A DNA stretch of 64,000 bases, taken from NCBI GenBank assembly GCA_003240695.1, contig QFNC01000013.1:1-64000 (forward strand). Reading direction: 5' to 3'. A program made the translations under genes and the position numbers. Shown in pieces: positions 27,385 through 36,693 of the stretch; the stretch's first letter is position 1, and every line of letters starts with the position of its first letter. This DNA is from Pseudoxanthomonas suwonensis. Its GTDB lineage: Bacteria; Pseudomonadota; Gammaproteobacteria; Xanthomonadales; Xanthomonadaceae. A model generated the notes under the pieces. The model made no database searches. It was not told the DNA's origin and was given only the letters and a program-made list of their open reading frames with translations.

Positions 27385-28370
27385 GCGTCGGCCAGCCAGC
27401 GTGCGGCGTCCAGCGCGAAATAGGTCAGCACGCCATCGGCGCCGGCACGCTTGATGCTGGTGATCGATTCCAGTGCGCAGGCGCGTTCGTCCAGCCAGCC
27501 GTTCTGCGCGGCCGCCTTCAGCATCGCGTATTCGCCGCTGACCTGGTACACGAAGGTCGGCGCGCCGAATGCGTCCTTCACCCGGCGCACGATGTCGAGG
27601 TACGGCAGGCCCGGCTTCACCATCACCATGTCGGCGCCTTCATCCAGATCCAGCGCCACTTCGCGCAGCGCTTCGTCGGAATTGGCCGGATCCATCTGGT
27701 AGGTGTACTTGTTGCCCTTGCCGAGCGCGCCGGCGCTGCCCACGGCATCGCGGAACGGGCCGTAGAACGCGGATGCGTACTTCGCGCTGTAGGCCAGGAT
27801 GCGGGTGAGGATGAAGCCTTCGCTTTCCAGTTCCGCGCGGATCCGGCCGATGCGGCCGTCCATCATGTCGGAAGGTGCGAGCACGTCCGCGCCGGCGCGT
27901 GCATGCGACAGCGCCTGCCGCACCAGTGCCTCGACGGTTTCGTCGTTCATCACATAACCGGCGTCATTCACCAACCCGTCTTGCCCGTGCGAGGTGTACG
28001 GATCCAGCGCCACATCGGTGATCACGCCCAGTTCCGGAAAGCGCGACTTCAACGCACGGATCGCGCGCGGGGCCAGGCCATCGTCGTCCCATGCGGCTTC
28101 GGCAGTGAGCGACTTGGCTTCCGGCGCGGTGACCGGGAACAGCGCGATGGCGGGAATGCGCCATTCGCACAGCCGCTCCGCCACGCGCAGCAGTTCGTCG
28201 ATGGACACGCGCTCGATGCCCGGCATCGAACCGACCGGCGCACGGCCCTGCAGTTCGTGCACGAAGACCGGCTGGATCAGGTCGTTGGCGGTGAGCACGG
28301 TCTCGCGCATCAGGCGCCGCGAGAACTCGTCGCGGCGCATCCGCCGCGGGCGAATGTAGGGATAGCTCAT
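27381..28370 (-). CDS. hemB: Delta-aminolevulinic acid dehydratase (porphobilinogen synthase)
   Basis: A 329-residue enzyme condensing two 5-aminolevulinate molecules to porphobilinogen in heme synthesis. The two Schiff-base lysines are seen in AYSAKYASAFYGPFR and MVMVKPGLPYLDIV. The metal region DVALDPYTSHGQDG lacks the Cys triplet of zinc enzymes, which places it in the Asp-rich, magnesium-dependent type. It heads a leftward hemB-GNAT-aroE set. Heme supply may link functionally to the bphO gene 20 kb away. Confidence 0.95.
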   Translation of the reverse strand: MSYPYIRPRRMRRDEFSRRLMRETVLTANDLIQPVFVHELQGRAPVGSMPGIERVSIDELLRVAERLCEWRIPAIALFPVTAPEAKSLTAEAAWDDDGLAPRAIRALKSRFPELGVITDVALDPYTSHGQDGLVNDAGYVMNDETVEALVRQALSHARAGADVLAPSDMMDGRIGRIRAELESEGFILTRILAYSAKYASAFYGPFRDAVGSAGALGKGNKYTYQMDPANSDEALREVALDLDEGADMVMVKPGLPYLDIVRRVKDAFGAPTFVYQVSGEYAMLKAAAQNGWLDERACALESITSIKRAGADGVLTYFALDAARWLADA

Positions 28371-28427
28371 GCGCGCATTTTACGCCTTCGCTGGCATGAT
28401 GGCGGCCCGCCCGATGCCGCAATCACC

Positions 28428-30272
28428 ATGCTGCGCTGGTTCGAACGCCTGATCGACCCCTTCGCTCCCGACGACGGCCGCATGCCGCCGCAGCGGATCT
28501 GGGCCTTCTACTGGCACTACCTGCGGCAGGCGCGCCGGGTGCTGCTGGGCGTGTGCACCGTCGGATTCGTCGTAGCGTTGATCGAGGTGTCGCTGTTCGA
28601 CTACGTGGGCCGGCTGGTCGATCTGGCCACGCAGTCCGCCACGCCGCGCGCGTTCTTCGCCGAACATGGCCGGCAACTGCTGTGGATGGCCGTGGTGGTG
28701 GTGCTGTTCCGGCCACTGGCCACGCTGATCCACGCGCTGCTGGTCAACCAGTCGCTGGTGCCGGCATTGACCGGACGCATCCGCTGGCAGCAGCATCTGT
28801 ACGTGTCGCGGCAGAGCTTGGCGTTCTTCCAGAACGACTACGCCGGCCGCATCGCGCAGCGGATCATGCAGACGGGAGCGTCGTTGCGCGAATCGGCGGT
28901 AGAGATCGTGGATGCGCTGTGGTACGTGTTCATCTACACCGGCACCGCGCTGGTGCTGTTCGGCAAGGCCGACTGGCGCCTGATGCTGCCGCTGCTGATC
29001 TGGCTGGTCGGGTATGCGTTGCTGATGCGTTTCTTCGTGCCGCGCACCAGGCAGCGCTCGTTCGCCGCATCGGAGGCGAAATCGGGATTCATGGGCCGCG
29101 TGGTCGACGGCTACACCAACATCGTCACGCTGAAGCTGTTCCCGCACCGCGAACGCGAACACGACTACGCGCGCGAAGCGCTGCAAGACAACATCGACAA
29201 GGTGCGGGCGATGACCCGGCTGACCACCGGCATGGATGCGTCGATGACATTCTGGAACGGGCTGATGATCGCCTGCACCACCGGCATGGGCATGTGGCTG
29301 TGGTCGCAGGGCCACATCACGGTCGGCGCGGTGGCGTTCGCGTCGGGGCTGGCGATCCGCATCAGCAACATGAGCGGCTGGATCATGTGGGTGATCAACG
29401 GCGTGTTCGAGAACATCGGCACGGTGCAGGACGGCATGAGCACCGTGGCTCACCCGCTGACCGTGGTCGATGCACCGGATGCCAAGCCGCTGCAGGTGAC
29501 GCGCGGCGAGGTGCTGTTCGAGGACATCCATTTCCACTACGGCAAAGCCGACGGCGTGATGTCGGGCCTGGACCTGCGCGTCGCACCCGGCGAGAAAGTG
29601 GGGCTGGTCGGTCCCAGCGGGGCCGGCAAGACCACCCTGGTCAACCTGCTGCTGCGCCTGTACGACCTGGAGTCCGGACGCATCCTGATCGACGGGCAGG
29701 ACATCGCGCAGGTCACGCAGGCATCGTTGCGCGGACAGATCGGCGTGGTCACCCAGGACACCGCGCTGCTGCATCGTTCGATCCGCGACAACCTGCTGTA
29801 CGGTCGCCCGGACGCGGATGACGCCGCGTTGATGGCAGCGGTACGCGATGCACGTGCCGACGGTTTCATTCCCGATCTGCTCGACAGCGAAGGCCGCAGC
29901 GGTTTCGAGGCGCGGGTGGGCGAGCGCGGCGTGAAGCTGTCCGGTGGGCAGCGCCAGCGCATCGCCATTGCACGGGTGCTGCTGAAGAACGCGCCGATCC
30001 TGCTGCTGGACGAAGCCACCTCCGCACTGGATTCGGAAGTGGAAGCGGCGATCCAGGACAGCCTGGAGCGGCTGATGCAGGGCAAGACGGTGATCGCGAT
30101 CGCGCACCGGCTGTCCACCATCGCGCGCATGGACCGCCTGGTGGTGATGGACAGGGGCCGGATCGTGGAAACCGGCACGCATGCGCAGCTGGTGGCGCAG
30201 GGCGGCCTGTACGCGCGGCTGTGGCAGCGGCAGACCGGCGGCTTCGTCGGCGTGGAAGCCGGTCCGGATTAA
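28428..30272 (+). CDS. ABC exporter, fused permease-ATPase (MsbA-like)
   Basis: A 614-residue half-transporter expected to act as a homodimer. Six transmembrane helices lie within about 30-330. The nucleotide-binding domain begins near GEVLFEDIHFHYG and has Walker A GPSGAGKTTL, Q-loop VVTQDTALLH, signature LSGGQRQRIAIAR, Walker B ILLLDEATSALD and switch His in AIAHRLSTIARM. The substrate is unknown; the type covers lipid, peptide and drug exporters. Starts at ATG 28428, 57 bp from the divergent hemB. Its stop shares the TTAA with the convergent small membrane gene. Confidence 0.88.
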   Translation: MLRWFERLIDPFAPDDGRMPPQRIWAFYWHYLRQARRVLLGVCTVGFVVALIEVSLFDYVGRLVDLATQSATPRAFFAEHGRQLLWMAVVVVLFRPLATLIHALLVNQSLVPALTGRIRWQQHLYVSRQSLAFFQNDYAGRIAQRIMQTGASLRESAVEIVDALWYVFIYTGTALVLFGKADWRLMLPLLIWLVGYALLMRFFVPRTRQRSFAASEAKSGFMGRVVDGYTNIVTLKLFPHREREHDYAREALQDNIDKVRAMTRLTTGMDASMTFWNGLMIACTTGMGMWLWSQGHITVGAVAFASGLAIRISNMSGWIMWVINGVFENIGTVQDGMSTVAHPLTVVDAPDAKPLQVTRGEVLFEDIHFHYGKADGVMSGLDLRVAPGEKVGLVGPSGAGKTTLVNLLLRLYDLESGRILIDGQDIAQVTQASLRGQIGVVTQDTALLHRSIRDNLLYGRPDADDAALMAAVRDARADGFIPDLLDSEGRSGFEARVGERGVKLSGGQRQRIAIARVLLKNAPILLLDEATSALDSEVEAAIQDSLERLMQGKTVIAIAHRLSTIARMDRLVVMDRGRIVETGTHAQLVAQGGLYARLWQRQTGGFVGVEAGPD

Positions 30273-30517
30273 ATGATGCCGCCGCCGAGCGACAGGCGGA
30301 TGGCCGCCACCGTGATCACGATCGCATTGAGGATGAGGCCGGTCTTCGCGCGCCCGCGGCGTTCGGCGCGTGTCAGCGCCATGCCGATGGCCGCGATGAT
30401 GGCCCCGAACGCCGCGAAGGGAATCAGCAGCCAGTTGGTGATGCCCACCAGCGGAATCAGCGCAAGCACCATCCAGATCATGGCCGCGATGCCCCACAGA
30501 ATGCTGATCAAGCCCAT
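30269..30517 (-). CDS. Small membrane protein
   Basis: An 82-residue protein with three hydrophobic stretches (SILWGIAAMIWMVLALIPL; IPFAAFGAIIAAIGMAL; IVITVAAIRLSLG). The start at 30517 follows a GGAG by 6 bp; a longer frame to 30547 lacks one. It resembles small DUF4190-like/phage-shock-like membrane proteins, but the function is unknown. Its stop and that of the convergent ABC gene are the two strands of one TTAA. Confidence 0.6.
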   Translation of the reverse strand: MGLISILWGIAAMIWMVLALIPLVGITNWLLIPFAAFGAIIAAIGMALTRAERRGRAKTGLILNAIVITVAAIRLSLGGGII

Positions 30518-30578
30518 GCCGTGCTCCGAATCATCGTGTCGATGCAAGCAGTGTAAACGGCTGCCGATGACGGCGGCT

Positions 30579-31598
30579 TCAACCGTGCACGCCGTCGATC
30601 TCGATGGCCAGTTCGCGTCGGCAGATGGCCGCGTGCAAGATCAGGTGCGGCACGGTGCTGCCCAGCCGCTGCTGCAGGGCCTGCGCCACGTCCGCCAGAT
30701 CCTGCGCATCGCGCACGTACACCTTGAGATGCGAGCACGGCCCGAACTGCTGCGGCAATCCGGGACGGTGACGGCGGGCCGCCGCGATCAGCGCATCGAA
30801 ATTGGCGAAGGTCTCGTCGATCTGCGCCAGCAATTCACCGGCATGCTGCGAGGCATGACCCACCACCGCTGCCGTGCCGGACAGCAGCAGCGGCATGTGG
30901 CTGCCGGCCGGGGGCAGCATGGCGCGGGCAAAGCTGGGGGCTTGCGGGCCGTACTGACGCGGGTAGTGATACGCACTGACCTGGCGCGGATTTTCCACCG
31001 GGATGCCGGGCTGGCGTGCGGCCAGCCAGTACACCTGCAGCGTGCGCGCGGCGTCGCAACGGCCGATGGCGGTGGCGGCGGGCAGGCGCATCGGGTCGAA
31101 GTCGCCCAGACCGCGGGCGCGGCCCACGCAGAAACGGCGATAGCGTTCGGCATCGTCGTTGCCCAGGGTGATGGCGTCCAGGTAGTTCCAGATGCGCAGC
31201 AGGTGCGGCATGTCGCTGCCGTCCACGAACCGGCGCAGACGCCGGTAGATATGCTCGGCCGCAACCTCGATGCCGACGATGCCCTCGTCCAGTTCGATGG
31301 CACCGAACAGCAGCTGGCCGTCGCTGGCCCAGGCGATGTCGCCGTCGCGGCCACAGCGCACCGGCGCATTGGCGTGCCACACTTCCAGCGGGGATGGCCC
31401 CGTGCCATGCGGCTGCAGCGGCACGCGCAGGCAACGCGGGTCGGCGGGAAGCCGCGCCTGCGGACCGAAGCCGATCACCGCCAGCACGGTCGGATCGGTC
31501 AGCAGCGATTCGGCCGGCGACGGCACGTACTGCACCTGCAGCCGCGCCGGCGCAGGGGTCAAGGCGAGTGCGGGATCGGCCATGGACTTCATCGTCAT
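30579..31598 (-). CDS. xanB2: Chorismatase XanB2-like (3-/4-hydroxybenzoate synthase)
   Basis: A 339-residue enzyme that cleaves chorismate. In Xanthomonas XanB2 is bifunctional and gives 3-hydroxybenzoate, the starter unit of xanthomonadin, and 4-hydroxybenzoate for ubiquinone. Sequence features fit the chorismatase (RidA/YjgF-related double) fold: LLFGAIELDEGIVG, HLLRIWNYLDAITLG, RYRRFCVGRARG, LPAATAIG, and a C-terminal PHLILHAAICRRELAIEIDG. The ATG overlaps the stop of the upstream FAD-enzyme gene (ATGA). The pair is divergent from the main pigment operon. Confidence 0.88.
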   Translation of the reverse strand: MTMKSMADPALALTPAPARLQVQYVPSPAESLLTDPTVLAVIGFGPQARLPADPRCLRVPLQPHGTGPSPLEVWHANAPVRCGRDGDIAWASDGQLLFGAIELDEGIVGIEVAAEHIYRRLRRFVDGSDMPHLLRIWNYLDAITLGNDDAERYRRFCVGRARGLGDFDPMRLPAATAIGRCDAARTLQVYWLAARQPGIPVENPRQVSAYHYPRQYGPQAPSFARAMLPPAGSHMPLLLSGTAAVVGHASQHAGELLAQIDETFANFDALIAAARRHRPGLPQQFGPCSHLKVYVRDAQDLADVAQALQQRLGSTVPHLILHAAICRRELAIEIDGVHG

Positions 31599-32929
31599 TC
31601 GAGTGCCTGCAGGGTGTCTTCGCGCATTTCCACGGCCACCTGGCGGCGGCGTCGGCGCCAGGCGCGCCAGCCCTCCGGCGCCTGCTGCAGTGCGGTGAGT
31701 GCGTAGATCAGCCGGAACAGGCGCAGCCGCCGCGCCACCCGGCGCGACTGGAACACGTCGCCGGCCAGCATCGACACGATGGCTTTCTCGACCCCCAGGA
31801 ATTCGCGCGGTTCGGCGAACAGCGCCTTCATGGTGGGCGAGGTGAAGCGGTAGATGAACCACTTGAATTCGTCCAGGCCGCGATCGTAGTCGCGCTGCAT
31901 GCGCCGCTGCAGCACGGTTTCGCGGGCGGGATCGCGCAGGATCGCATCCACCATCTGCGCTGCCTGCTCGGCGCCGTGCATGGCCAGGTAAACGCCGGAT
32001 GAGAATATGGGGTCGACGAAGCCGTAGGCATCGCCCACCAGCGACCAGTGGCGGCCGTGCATGCGGGTGCATTCGTAGGCGTAGTTGCCGGTCACGTGCA
32101 CCGGCGCCGTGCGCTGTGCGTGCTGCATGCGCCGCGCGATGTCCGGCACGGTGTGCAGCGTGTCCAGCAGGAACTGCTCGGTGCTGCCACGCCGGGTCTT
32201 GAGATGTTCGGGAAAGCACACCGCGCCCACGCTCGTCACGTCCTCGCGCAGCGGAATCAGCCAGATCCAGCCATGCGCATGCCGGTAGATGCTGACATTG
32301 CCGGCGTCGCGGCCTTCGCGGCGCTGCACGCCGGTGTAGTGGCTGAATACCGCAGCGGAGGCATGCCGGGGATTCCTGCGTTTCAGTTTCCACTTGGTGC
32401 CGAGCACCGTGTCGCGGCCGCTGGCATCCAGCAGGTAGCGCGGCCGGAAAGTCGCATCGCCGGCCTGCACCTGCAGGCTGCCGTCGGCAGCCACGTCCAC
32501 CTGTCCGACCTTGCAGCCGTCGCGCGCGTCCACGCCGCTGGCGCGGGCGTGCTCGAACAGCAGCTGGTCGAATTCGCTGCGACGCACCTGGAAGGCGTAG
32601 TCGGGCATCGCCTGCAGGCCGCGGCGGAAGTCGAACACGTTGTAGGCATCGCCCAGCGCCGGGAAATCCGCGCCCTGTTTCAGCACGCCGATCGCGCGCA
32701 CCTGCTCCAGCACCCCCAGACGCTGCAGGATCGGCATGTTCATCGGCAGCAGCGATTCGCCGATGTGGAAGCGCGGATGCCGGTCCTTTTCCAGCAGCAG
32801 CACCCGCCAACCCTGCCGCGCCAGCAGCGTGGCCGCGGTGCAGCCGGCCGGGCCGCCGCCGATCACCAGCACGTCGACCGATTGGTCCGGTGAGGAGGCA
32901 GCTCTCTGCGCTGGAGGCTGGTATGCCAT
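31595..32929 (-). CDS. Flavin-dependent halogenase-like FAD enzyme (aryl-polyene cluster)
   Basis: A 444-residue FAD protein. The dinucleotide-binding GGGPAGC is at 24-30 and the second FAD motif is LVGDAYGFVDPIFSSG. HIGESLLP (55-62) is followed by a Lys84 (VLKQGADF) in the position of the catalytic Lys of halogenases. WIWLIP at 221-226 is exactly the WxWxIP fingerprint of flavin-dependent halogenases. These features support halogenation of an aryl group, as in the brominated xanthomonadins, though related oxidoreductases without halogenase activity occur. Operon with xanB2. No strong ribosome binding site is seen before ATG 32929. Confidence 0.75.
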   Translation of the reverse strand: MAYQPPAQRAASSPDQSVDVLVIGGGPAGCTAATLLARQGWRVLLLEKDRHPRFHIGESLLPMNMPILQRLGVLEQVRAIGVLKQGADFPALGDAYNVFDFRRGLQAMPDYAFQVRRSEFDQLLFEHARASGVDARDGCKVGQVDVAADGSLQVQAGDATFRPRYLLDASGRDTVLGTKWKLKRRNPRHASAAVFSHYTGVQRREGRDAGNVSIYRHAHGWIWLIPLREDVTSVGAVCFPEHLKTRRGSTEQFLLDTLHTVPDIARRMQHAQRTAPVHVTGNYAYECTRMHGRHWSLVGDAYGFVDPIFSSGVYLAMHGAEQAAQMVDAILRDPARETVLQRRMQRDYDRGLDEFKWFIYRFTSPTMKALFAEPREFLGVEKAIVSMLAGDVFQSRRVARRLRLFRLIYALTALQQAPEGWRAWRRRRRQVAVEMREDTLQALE

Positions 32930-33022
32930 GTCGCTGGGTGTCCCGTACCGTGCGATGATGCGTGATCGAACGCACAATGATACGGCCTGCCGACCCGTCG
33001 GCCCACTGAACGGAACCCCGCG

Positions 33023-33292
33023 ATGCCCATGCAAACCCCCGCCGAAACCGAACTGGCCCAGCTGCTGGTGGACAGCCTGAACCTGGACGACGTGGCCGCC
33101 GACGGCATCGACCCGGAAGCGCCGCTGTTCAACACCGGCCTGGGACTGGATTCGATCGACGCGCTGGAGCTGGCGCTGGCGGTGTCCAAGCGCTATGGCG
33201 TGCAGCTGCGCCCGGATGGCGAGGACAACCGCCGCATCTTCGCCTCGCTGCGCGCGTTGTCGGAGTACATCGAACAGAATCGCGCGGCTTGA
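33023..33292 (+). CDS. Acyl carrier protein of the aryl-polyene cluster
   Basis: An 89-residue carrier. The phosphopantetheine attachment motif is GLDSIDALELA with Ser44; the surrounding DPEAPLFNTGLGLDSID is typical of ApeE/ApeF or XanC-type carriers. It holds the growing polyene chain while the ketosynthase, reductase and dehydratases act. First gene of the rightward operon, divergent from the FAD enzyme across 93 bp that should contain both promoters. Its stop overlaps the TTG of the next gene. Confidence 0.88.
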   Translation: MPMQTPAETELAQLLVDSLNLDDVAADGIDPEAPLFNTGLGLDSIDALELALAVSKRYGVQLRPDGEDNRRIFASLRALSEYIEQNRAA

Positions 33293-33972
33293 GTCTGCTG
33301 CTGCGCCTGCTGCTGGCGCTGGGCTATCCGCTGCTGGCGCATGCGGCCAGCGTGCACGGCGATGGCCGCTGGGCGGCGCTGGCACTGGCCGACGTGGTCG
33401 TGTTCATGCTGATCGATGGCTTGCTGGAACGCCGCATCGGCGCATGGCTGGCCTGCGTGGCCGCATTGGCGGGACTGGTGGCGCTGGCGCGTTCGCCGTG
33501 GTCGATGGCACTGCTGCTGCTGGTGCCGGTGCTGTTCATCTGGATGATCGCCTGGGTCTTCGCGCGCACGCTGCTGCCCGGCCGGGTGCCATTGATCACC
33601 CGCCTGGTCGCCGCCATCGATGCCACCACGCCGGATGGACTGGCCCCAGAGCTGAACCGCTACACGCGCGCAGTGACGACCACGTGGGCGTTGGCACTGG
33701 GCCTGCTGGGCCTGGGCAACCTGATGCTGGCACTGGTGGCCCAGCCGCGCGGCCTGCTGGCGATGTTCGGGCTGCAGGCGCCGTTCGGCGTGACCGAAGT
33801 GCAGTGGGCCTGGCTGGCCAACTGGCTGAACTACGGCATCGTGGGCGGGGTGATGCTGGTGGAATACGGTTACCGCAAGTGGCGCTTTCCCGGCCGTTAC
33901 AAGAACGCGGCCGACTTCGTGCGCAAGGTGGCGGCGCTGGATGCGGCCTTCTGGCGTGATTTCCTCCGCTGA
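33289..33972 (+). CDS. Polytopic membrane protein of the aryl-polyene cluster (COG4648-like)
   Basis: A 227-residue protein with five to six hydrophobic segments. It starts at a TTG that overlaps the carrier-protein stop (TTGA). The C-terminal cytoplasmic part is VMLVEYGYRKWRFPGRYKNA, ending in ALDAAFWRDFLR, which I associate with the 'predicted membrane protein' regularly found in aryl-polyene clusters. The exact role is unknown; assembly or membrane anchoring of the synthase is possible. Confidence 0.7.
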   Translation: MSLLLRLLLALGYPLLAHAASVHGDGRWAALALADVVVFMLIDGLLERRIGAWLACVAALAGLVALARSPWSMALLLLVPVLFIWMIAWVFARTLLPGRVPLITRLVAAIDATTPDGLAPELNRYTRAVTTTWALALGLLGLGNLMLALVAQPRGLLAMFGLQAPFGVTEVQWAWLANWLNYGIVGGVMLVEYGYRKWRFPGRYKNAADFVRKVAALDAAFWRDFLR

Positions 33973-34028
33973 GGGCGCCGCATGCTCCCGGAATGCGGGT
34001 CAAGGCCAACTCAAGCGATAATTCGCCC

Positions 34029-34802
34029 ATGTCGATGACGCTGCGCAACCCCGATGCCGCTGCCGAACCTGCCTGGCGTTCAGTCGCGTGGGCGGTATTG
34101 AATGCCGTGCAGTTCGGTTTCACCTGTGCATGGACGGCCGGCGGCATCGTGTTGGCATTGCTGCTGCAGGCATTCACCGGCAACACGGCTTTGGCGCTGC
34201 GCATGGCGGCGCGTTGCTGGGCGCCCGGCTTGATCACCGGCGCCGGTGGCCGCCTGCGCGTGGAAGGCGCCGACGCCATCGACTGGTCGCAACCGTACCT
34301 GCTGGTGGCCAATCACCAGTCGGTGATCGACATCTGTGCGTTGTTCGCGGCCGTGCCGAAGCCGCTGCGATTCCTGCTGAAACAGGAAATGACCGGCTGG
34401 CCGATGGTGGGCTGGTATGCAGTACGCACCGGCATGCTGTTCATCGACCGCGACAATCCCCGTGCGGCTCCGACCATGCTGCGGGCCGCCACCGCGCTGC
34501 TGGCGGATGGCCACAGCCTGTGCGTGTTTCCGGAAGGCACCCGCAGCCGCACCGGCGAACTGGCCGAGTTCAAGGCGGGGCCTTTCACCGCCGCGATCAA
34601 GGCCGCAGTGGCGGTGCTGCCGGTGGCCGTGCACGGCGCTGGCGCGGTGCTGCCGCCGGACAGCCTGTTCCGGGTGCGGCCGGGCACCATCCGTCTGCGC
34701 TTCGGTACGCCGATTCCTGCCGAGACCGTGCGTGGGCTGGATCGCCAGCAGCTGGCGCAACTGGCCCAGGCGCGGGTGCAGGCCATGCTGGAGCAACCTT
34801 GA
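34029..34802 (+). CDS. PlsC-type acyltransferase (1-acyl-glycerol-3-phosphate acyltransferase-like)
   Basis: A 257-residue LPLAT-fold protein. A hydrophobic N-terminal region precedes motif I NHQSVID (HX4D), motif II GMLFIDRDN and motif III FPEGTRSRTGELAEFKAG. In aryl-polyene clusters such enzymes are thought to join the polyene to a lipid. ATG 34029 is preferred over an in-frame start at 33993, being closest to the domain. The 56-bp gap before it is the largest so far inside this operon. Confidence 0.82.
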   Translation: MSMTLRNPDAAAEPAWRSVAWAVLNAVQFGFTCAWTAGGIVLALLLQAFTGNTALALRMAARCWAPGLITGAGGRLRVEGADAIDWSQPYLLVANHQSVIDICALFAAVPKPLRFLLKQEMTGWPMVGWYAVRTGMLFIDRDNPRAAPTMLRAATALLADGHSLCVFPEGTRSRTGELAEFKAGPFTAAIKAAVAVLPVAVHGAGAVLPPDSLFRVRPGTIRLRFGTPIPAETVRGLDRQQLAQLAQARVQAMLEQP

Positions 34803-34803
34803 C

Positions 34804-35100
34804 ATGCGTTTCACCATTCCGGCCGATCACCCCAGCCTGCCCGGACACTTCCCGGGCCATCCGGTGGTGCCCGGGGTGGTGCTGCTGGACCGGGTGCTGC
34901 AGGCCATCGAGCAGCAACACGGTGGATTGCCGACGCTGCAGCTGCCACAGGTGAAGTTTGTGCAACCGCTGCTGCCCGGGCAGACCGCCGAGGTGGCATT
35001 GGATGGCGCGTCGCCGCGCTGGCGCTTCCAGGTATTGCGCGAAGGCCAGCTGCTGGCCCGGGGCGAGATCGCCATCGCCATGGCAGCCGACGCTGCGTGA
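34804..35100 (+). CDS. Small hotdog-fold 3-hydroxyacyl-ACP dehydratase-like protein
   Basis: A 98-residue hotdog protein. The active-site-like signature is SLPGHFPGHPVVPGVVLLD near the N-terminus, matching FabZ/FabA and ApeI-type dehydratases (His in GHFPGHP). It is shorter than FabZ (about 140-150), as is usual for ApeI proteins. It probably removes water from the 3-hydroxyacyl intermediate to form each double bond. The stop overlaps the next gene's GTG. Confidence 0.82.
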   Translation: MRFTIPADHPSLPGHFPGHPVVPGVVLLDRVLQAIEQQHGGLPTLQLPQVKFVQPLLPGQTAEVALDGASPRWRFQVLREGQLLARGEIAIAMAADAA

Positions 35101-36050
35101 GCACGGACTGGAAGCAGCGCCCGGAGGGCGGCGGGCGACTGGCCATCTGGATGATCCGCAGTGTTGCCCGTTACGGCGGACGCACCGTGGCGCGGCTGCT
35201 GCTGTATCCCATCACCCTGTATTTCCTGCTGATGCGCGGGCCGGAGCGTGCGGCGTCGATCGGTTATCTGACCCGGGTGCTGGGGCGCCCGGCCGGCTGG
35301 CGGGATGGCGCGCGGCACGTGCACACCTTCGCCGCGACCATCCTGGACCGGGTGTTCCTGCTGGGTGGGCAGATCGACCGCTTCGAGGTGACGGTCACCG
35401 GCCTGCCTGCCTTGCACCACGATCTGGACCAGGGTCGCGGCGTGCTGCTGTTCGGTTCGCATCTGGGCAGCTTCGAGGTGCTGCGCGTGCTGGCGCGGCA
35501 GCGCCCGGACTACACCATCCGCGTGGTGCTGGACAAGTCGCAGAGCCCGGCCATGACCGCGCTGCTGGACGAACTGAACCCGGAGATCGCCGCCGGCGTG
35601 ATCGATGCCGCGCAGGACGGCCCCAGCGTGGTGCTGGCGATCCAGCAGGCCTGTGCGCAGGGCGCGATGGTGGCGCTGCTGGTGGATCGCGTGCGCGCCG
35701 GAGAACCCGCCATGCCGGCGCCGTTCCTGGGCGATGCAGCCCTGTTTCCGACATCGCCGTGGCTGATCGCATCGGCGCTGAAGGTGCCGGTGCAGCTGGG
35801 CTTCGGCCTGTACCGCGGCGGCAACCGCTACGACCTGCACTTCGAGCCATTCGCCGATCCGGTGGAGGTGCCGCGCCGCGATCGACGCGCCGCATTGCAG
35901 GCGCTCATCCGGCGTTATGCCGCGCGGCTGGAGACTATGGCTCGTTCCGCTCCATACAACTGGTTCAATTTCTATGATGTCTGGGATGCGCCGCCGACTG
36001 CTTCCGATTCTGGCCAGCCTGCTGGCAGCGACCACGCTGCACGCCGCTGA
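35097..36050 (+). CDS. Lipid A acyltransferase-like protein (LpxL/HtrB family)
   Basis: A 317-residue membrane-associated acyltransferase. One N-terminal helix (about 30-47) precedes the conserved region: FGSHLGSFEVLR (HX4E-like catalytic motif HLGSFE), then VVLDKSQS, VDRVRAGEP and PFLGDAALFPTSPWLIA. The family acylates lipid A; in aryl-polyene clusters a homologue (ApeD/ApeK-like) is believed to transfer an acyl group to the carrier lipid. GTG start overlapping the previous stop (GTGA). Its 3' end overlaps the LolA-like gene by tens of bases. Confidence 0.8.
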   Translation: MSTDWKQRPEGGGRLAIWMIRSVARYGGRTVARLLLYPITLYFLLMRGPERAASIGYLTRVLGRPAGWRDGARHVHTFAATILDRVFLLGGQIDRFEVTVTGLPALHHDLDQGRGVLLFGSHLGSFEVLRVLARQRPDYTIRVVLDKSQSPAMTALLDELNPEIAAGVIDAAQDGPSVVLAIQQACAQGAMVALLVDRVRAGEPAMPAPFLGDAALFPTSPWLIASALKVPVQLGFGLYRGGNRYDLHFEPFADPVEVPRRDRRAALQALIRRYAARLETMARSAPYNWFNFYDVWDAPPTASDSGQPAGSDHAARR

Positions 36051-36642
36051 GCCTGCGCTGGACAGCGCCTGGATCGTGTCGAAGCTGGCGCGGCCGGCAC
36101 CGATGCGTACCGACTTCGTCGAGCTGCGGGATTCGCCGCTGCTGAAGGCGCCGCTGCGGCTGTCCGGCGAATACCGCCGCCCGCAGGACGACACGCTGGT
36201 GCGCGAGGTGCGCAGCCCGTATGCCGAAACCACCACCATCGTGACCGGCGCCAAGGGCGGCACCGCCACGATTGCCCGCAAGGGGCGCTCGCCGCGCACG
36301 TTTTCGCTCAGTCGCGTGCCGGAAATGGCCGCGCTGCAGGCCAGCTTCGGCGCGCTGCTGTCCGGCGACGGCGATCTGCTGCGGCGTCACTACAGCCCGC
36401 AGGCGCACGGCACGCGCCAGCAGTGGCTGCTGATCCTCACCCCGACCGACAAGGGCCTGGCCGGCAAAGTTCGCGACATCACCCTGTACGGTCGCGGCGC
36501 GGAACTGCGCTGCATCGAAACCCGCACCGTGCGCGAGGGCGACGTGCAACGCACGCTGCTGGCCAGCGCTGCGCGTGCCGCACACGGCGTGGAAAGCCCC
36601 AAGCGGCTGGCCGCGCTGTGCCAGCAGTCCGCGGCGCGCTGA
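35974..36642 (+). CDS. LolA-like outer-membrane lipid carrier
   Basis: A 222-residue periplasmic protein. The signal peptide is RLLPILASLLAATTLHAA. The mature domain is LolA/LolB-like: RTDFVELRDSPLLKAPLRLSGEYRRP and VREVRSPYAETTTIV. In aryl-polyene clusters this type is proposed to ferry the pigment lipid across the periplasm together with the MMPL exporter. Three in-frame ATGs (35974, 35977, 35986) give nearly the same product; all lie inside the upstream gene. Confidence 0.78.
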   Translation: MMSGMRRRLLPILASLLAATTLHAAEPALDSAWIVSKLARPAPMRTDFVELRDSPLLKAPLRLSGEYRRPQDDTLVREVRSPYAETTTIVTGAKGGTATIARKGRSPRTFSLSRVPEMAALQASFGALLSGDGDLLRRHYSPQAHGTRQQWLLILTPTDKGLAGKVRDITLYGRGAELRCIETRTVREGDVQRTLLASAARAAHGVESPKRLAALCQQSAAR

Positions 36643-36693
36643 CGATCCACGCCGCACCTTGGCACGGTAGGCTATGCGGCACTCCGGTTGTGG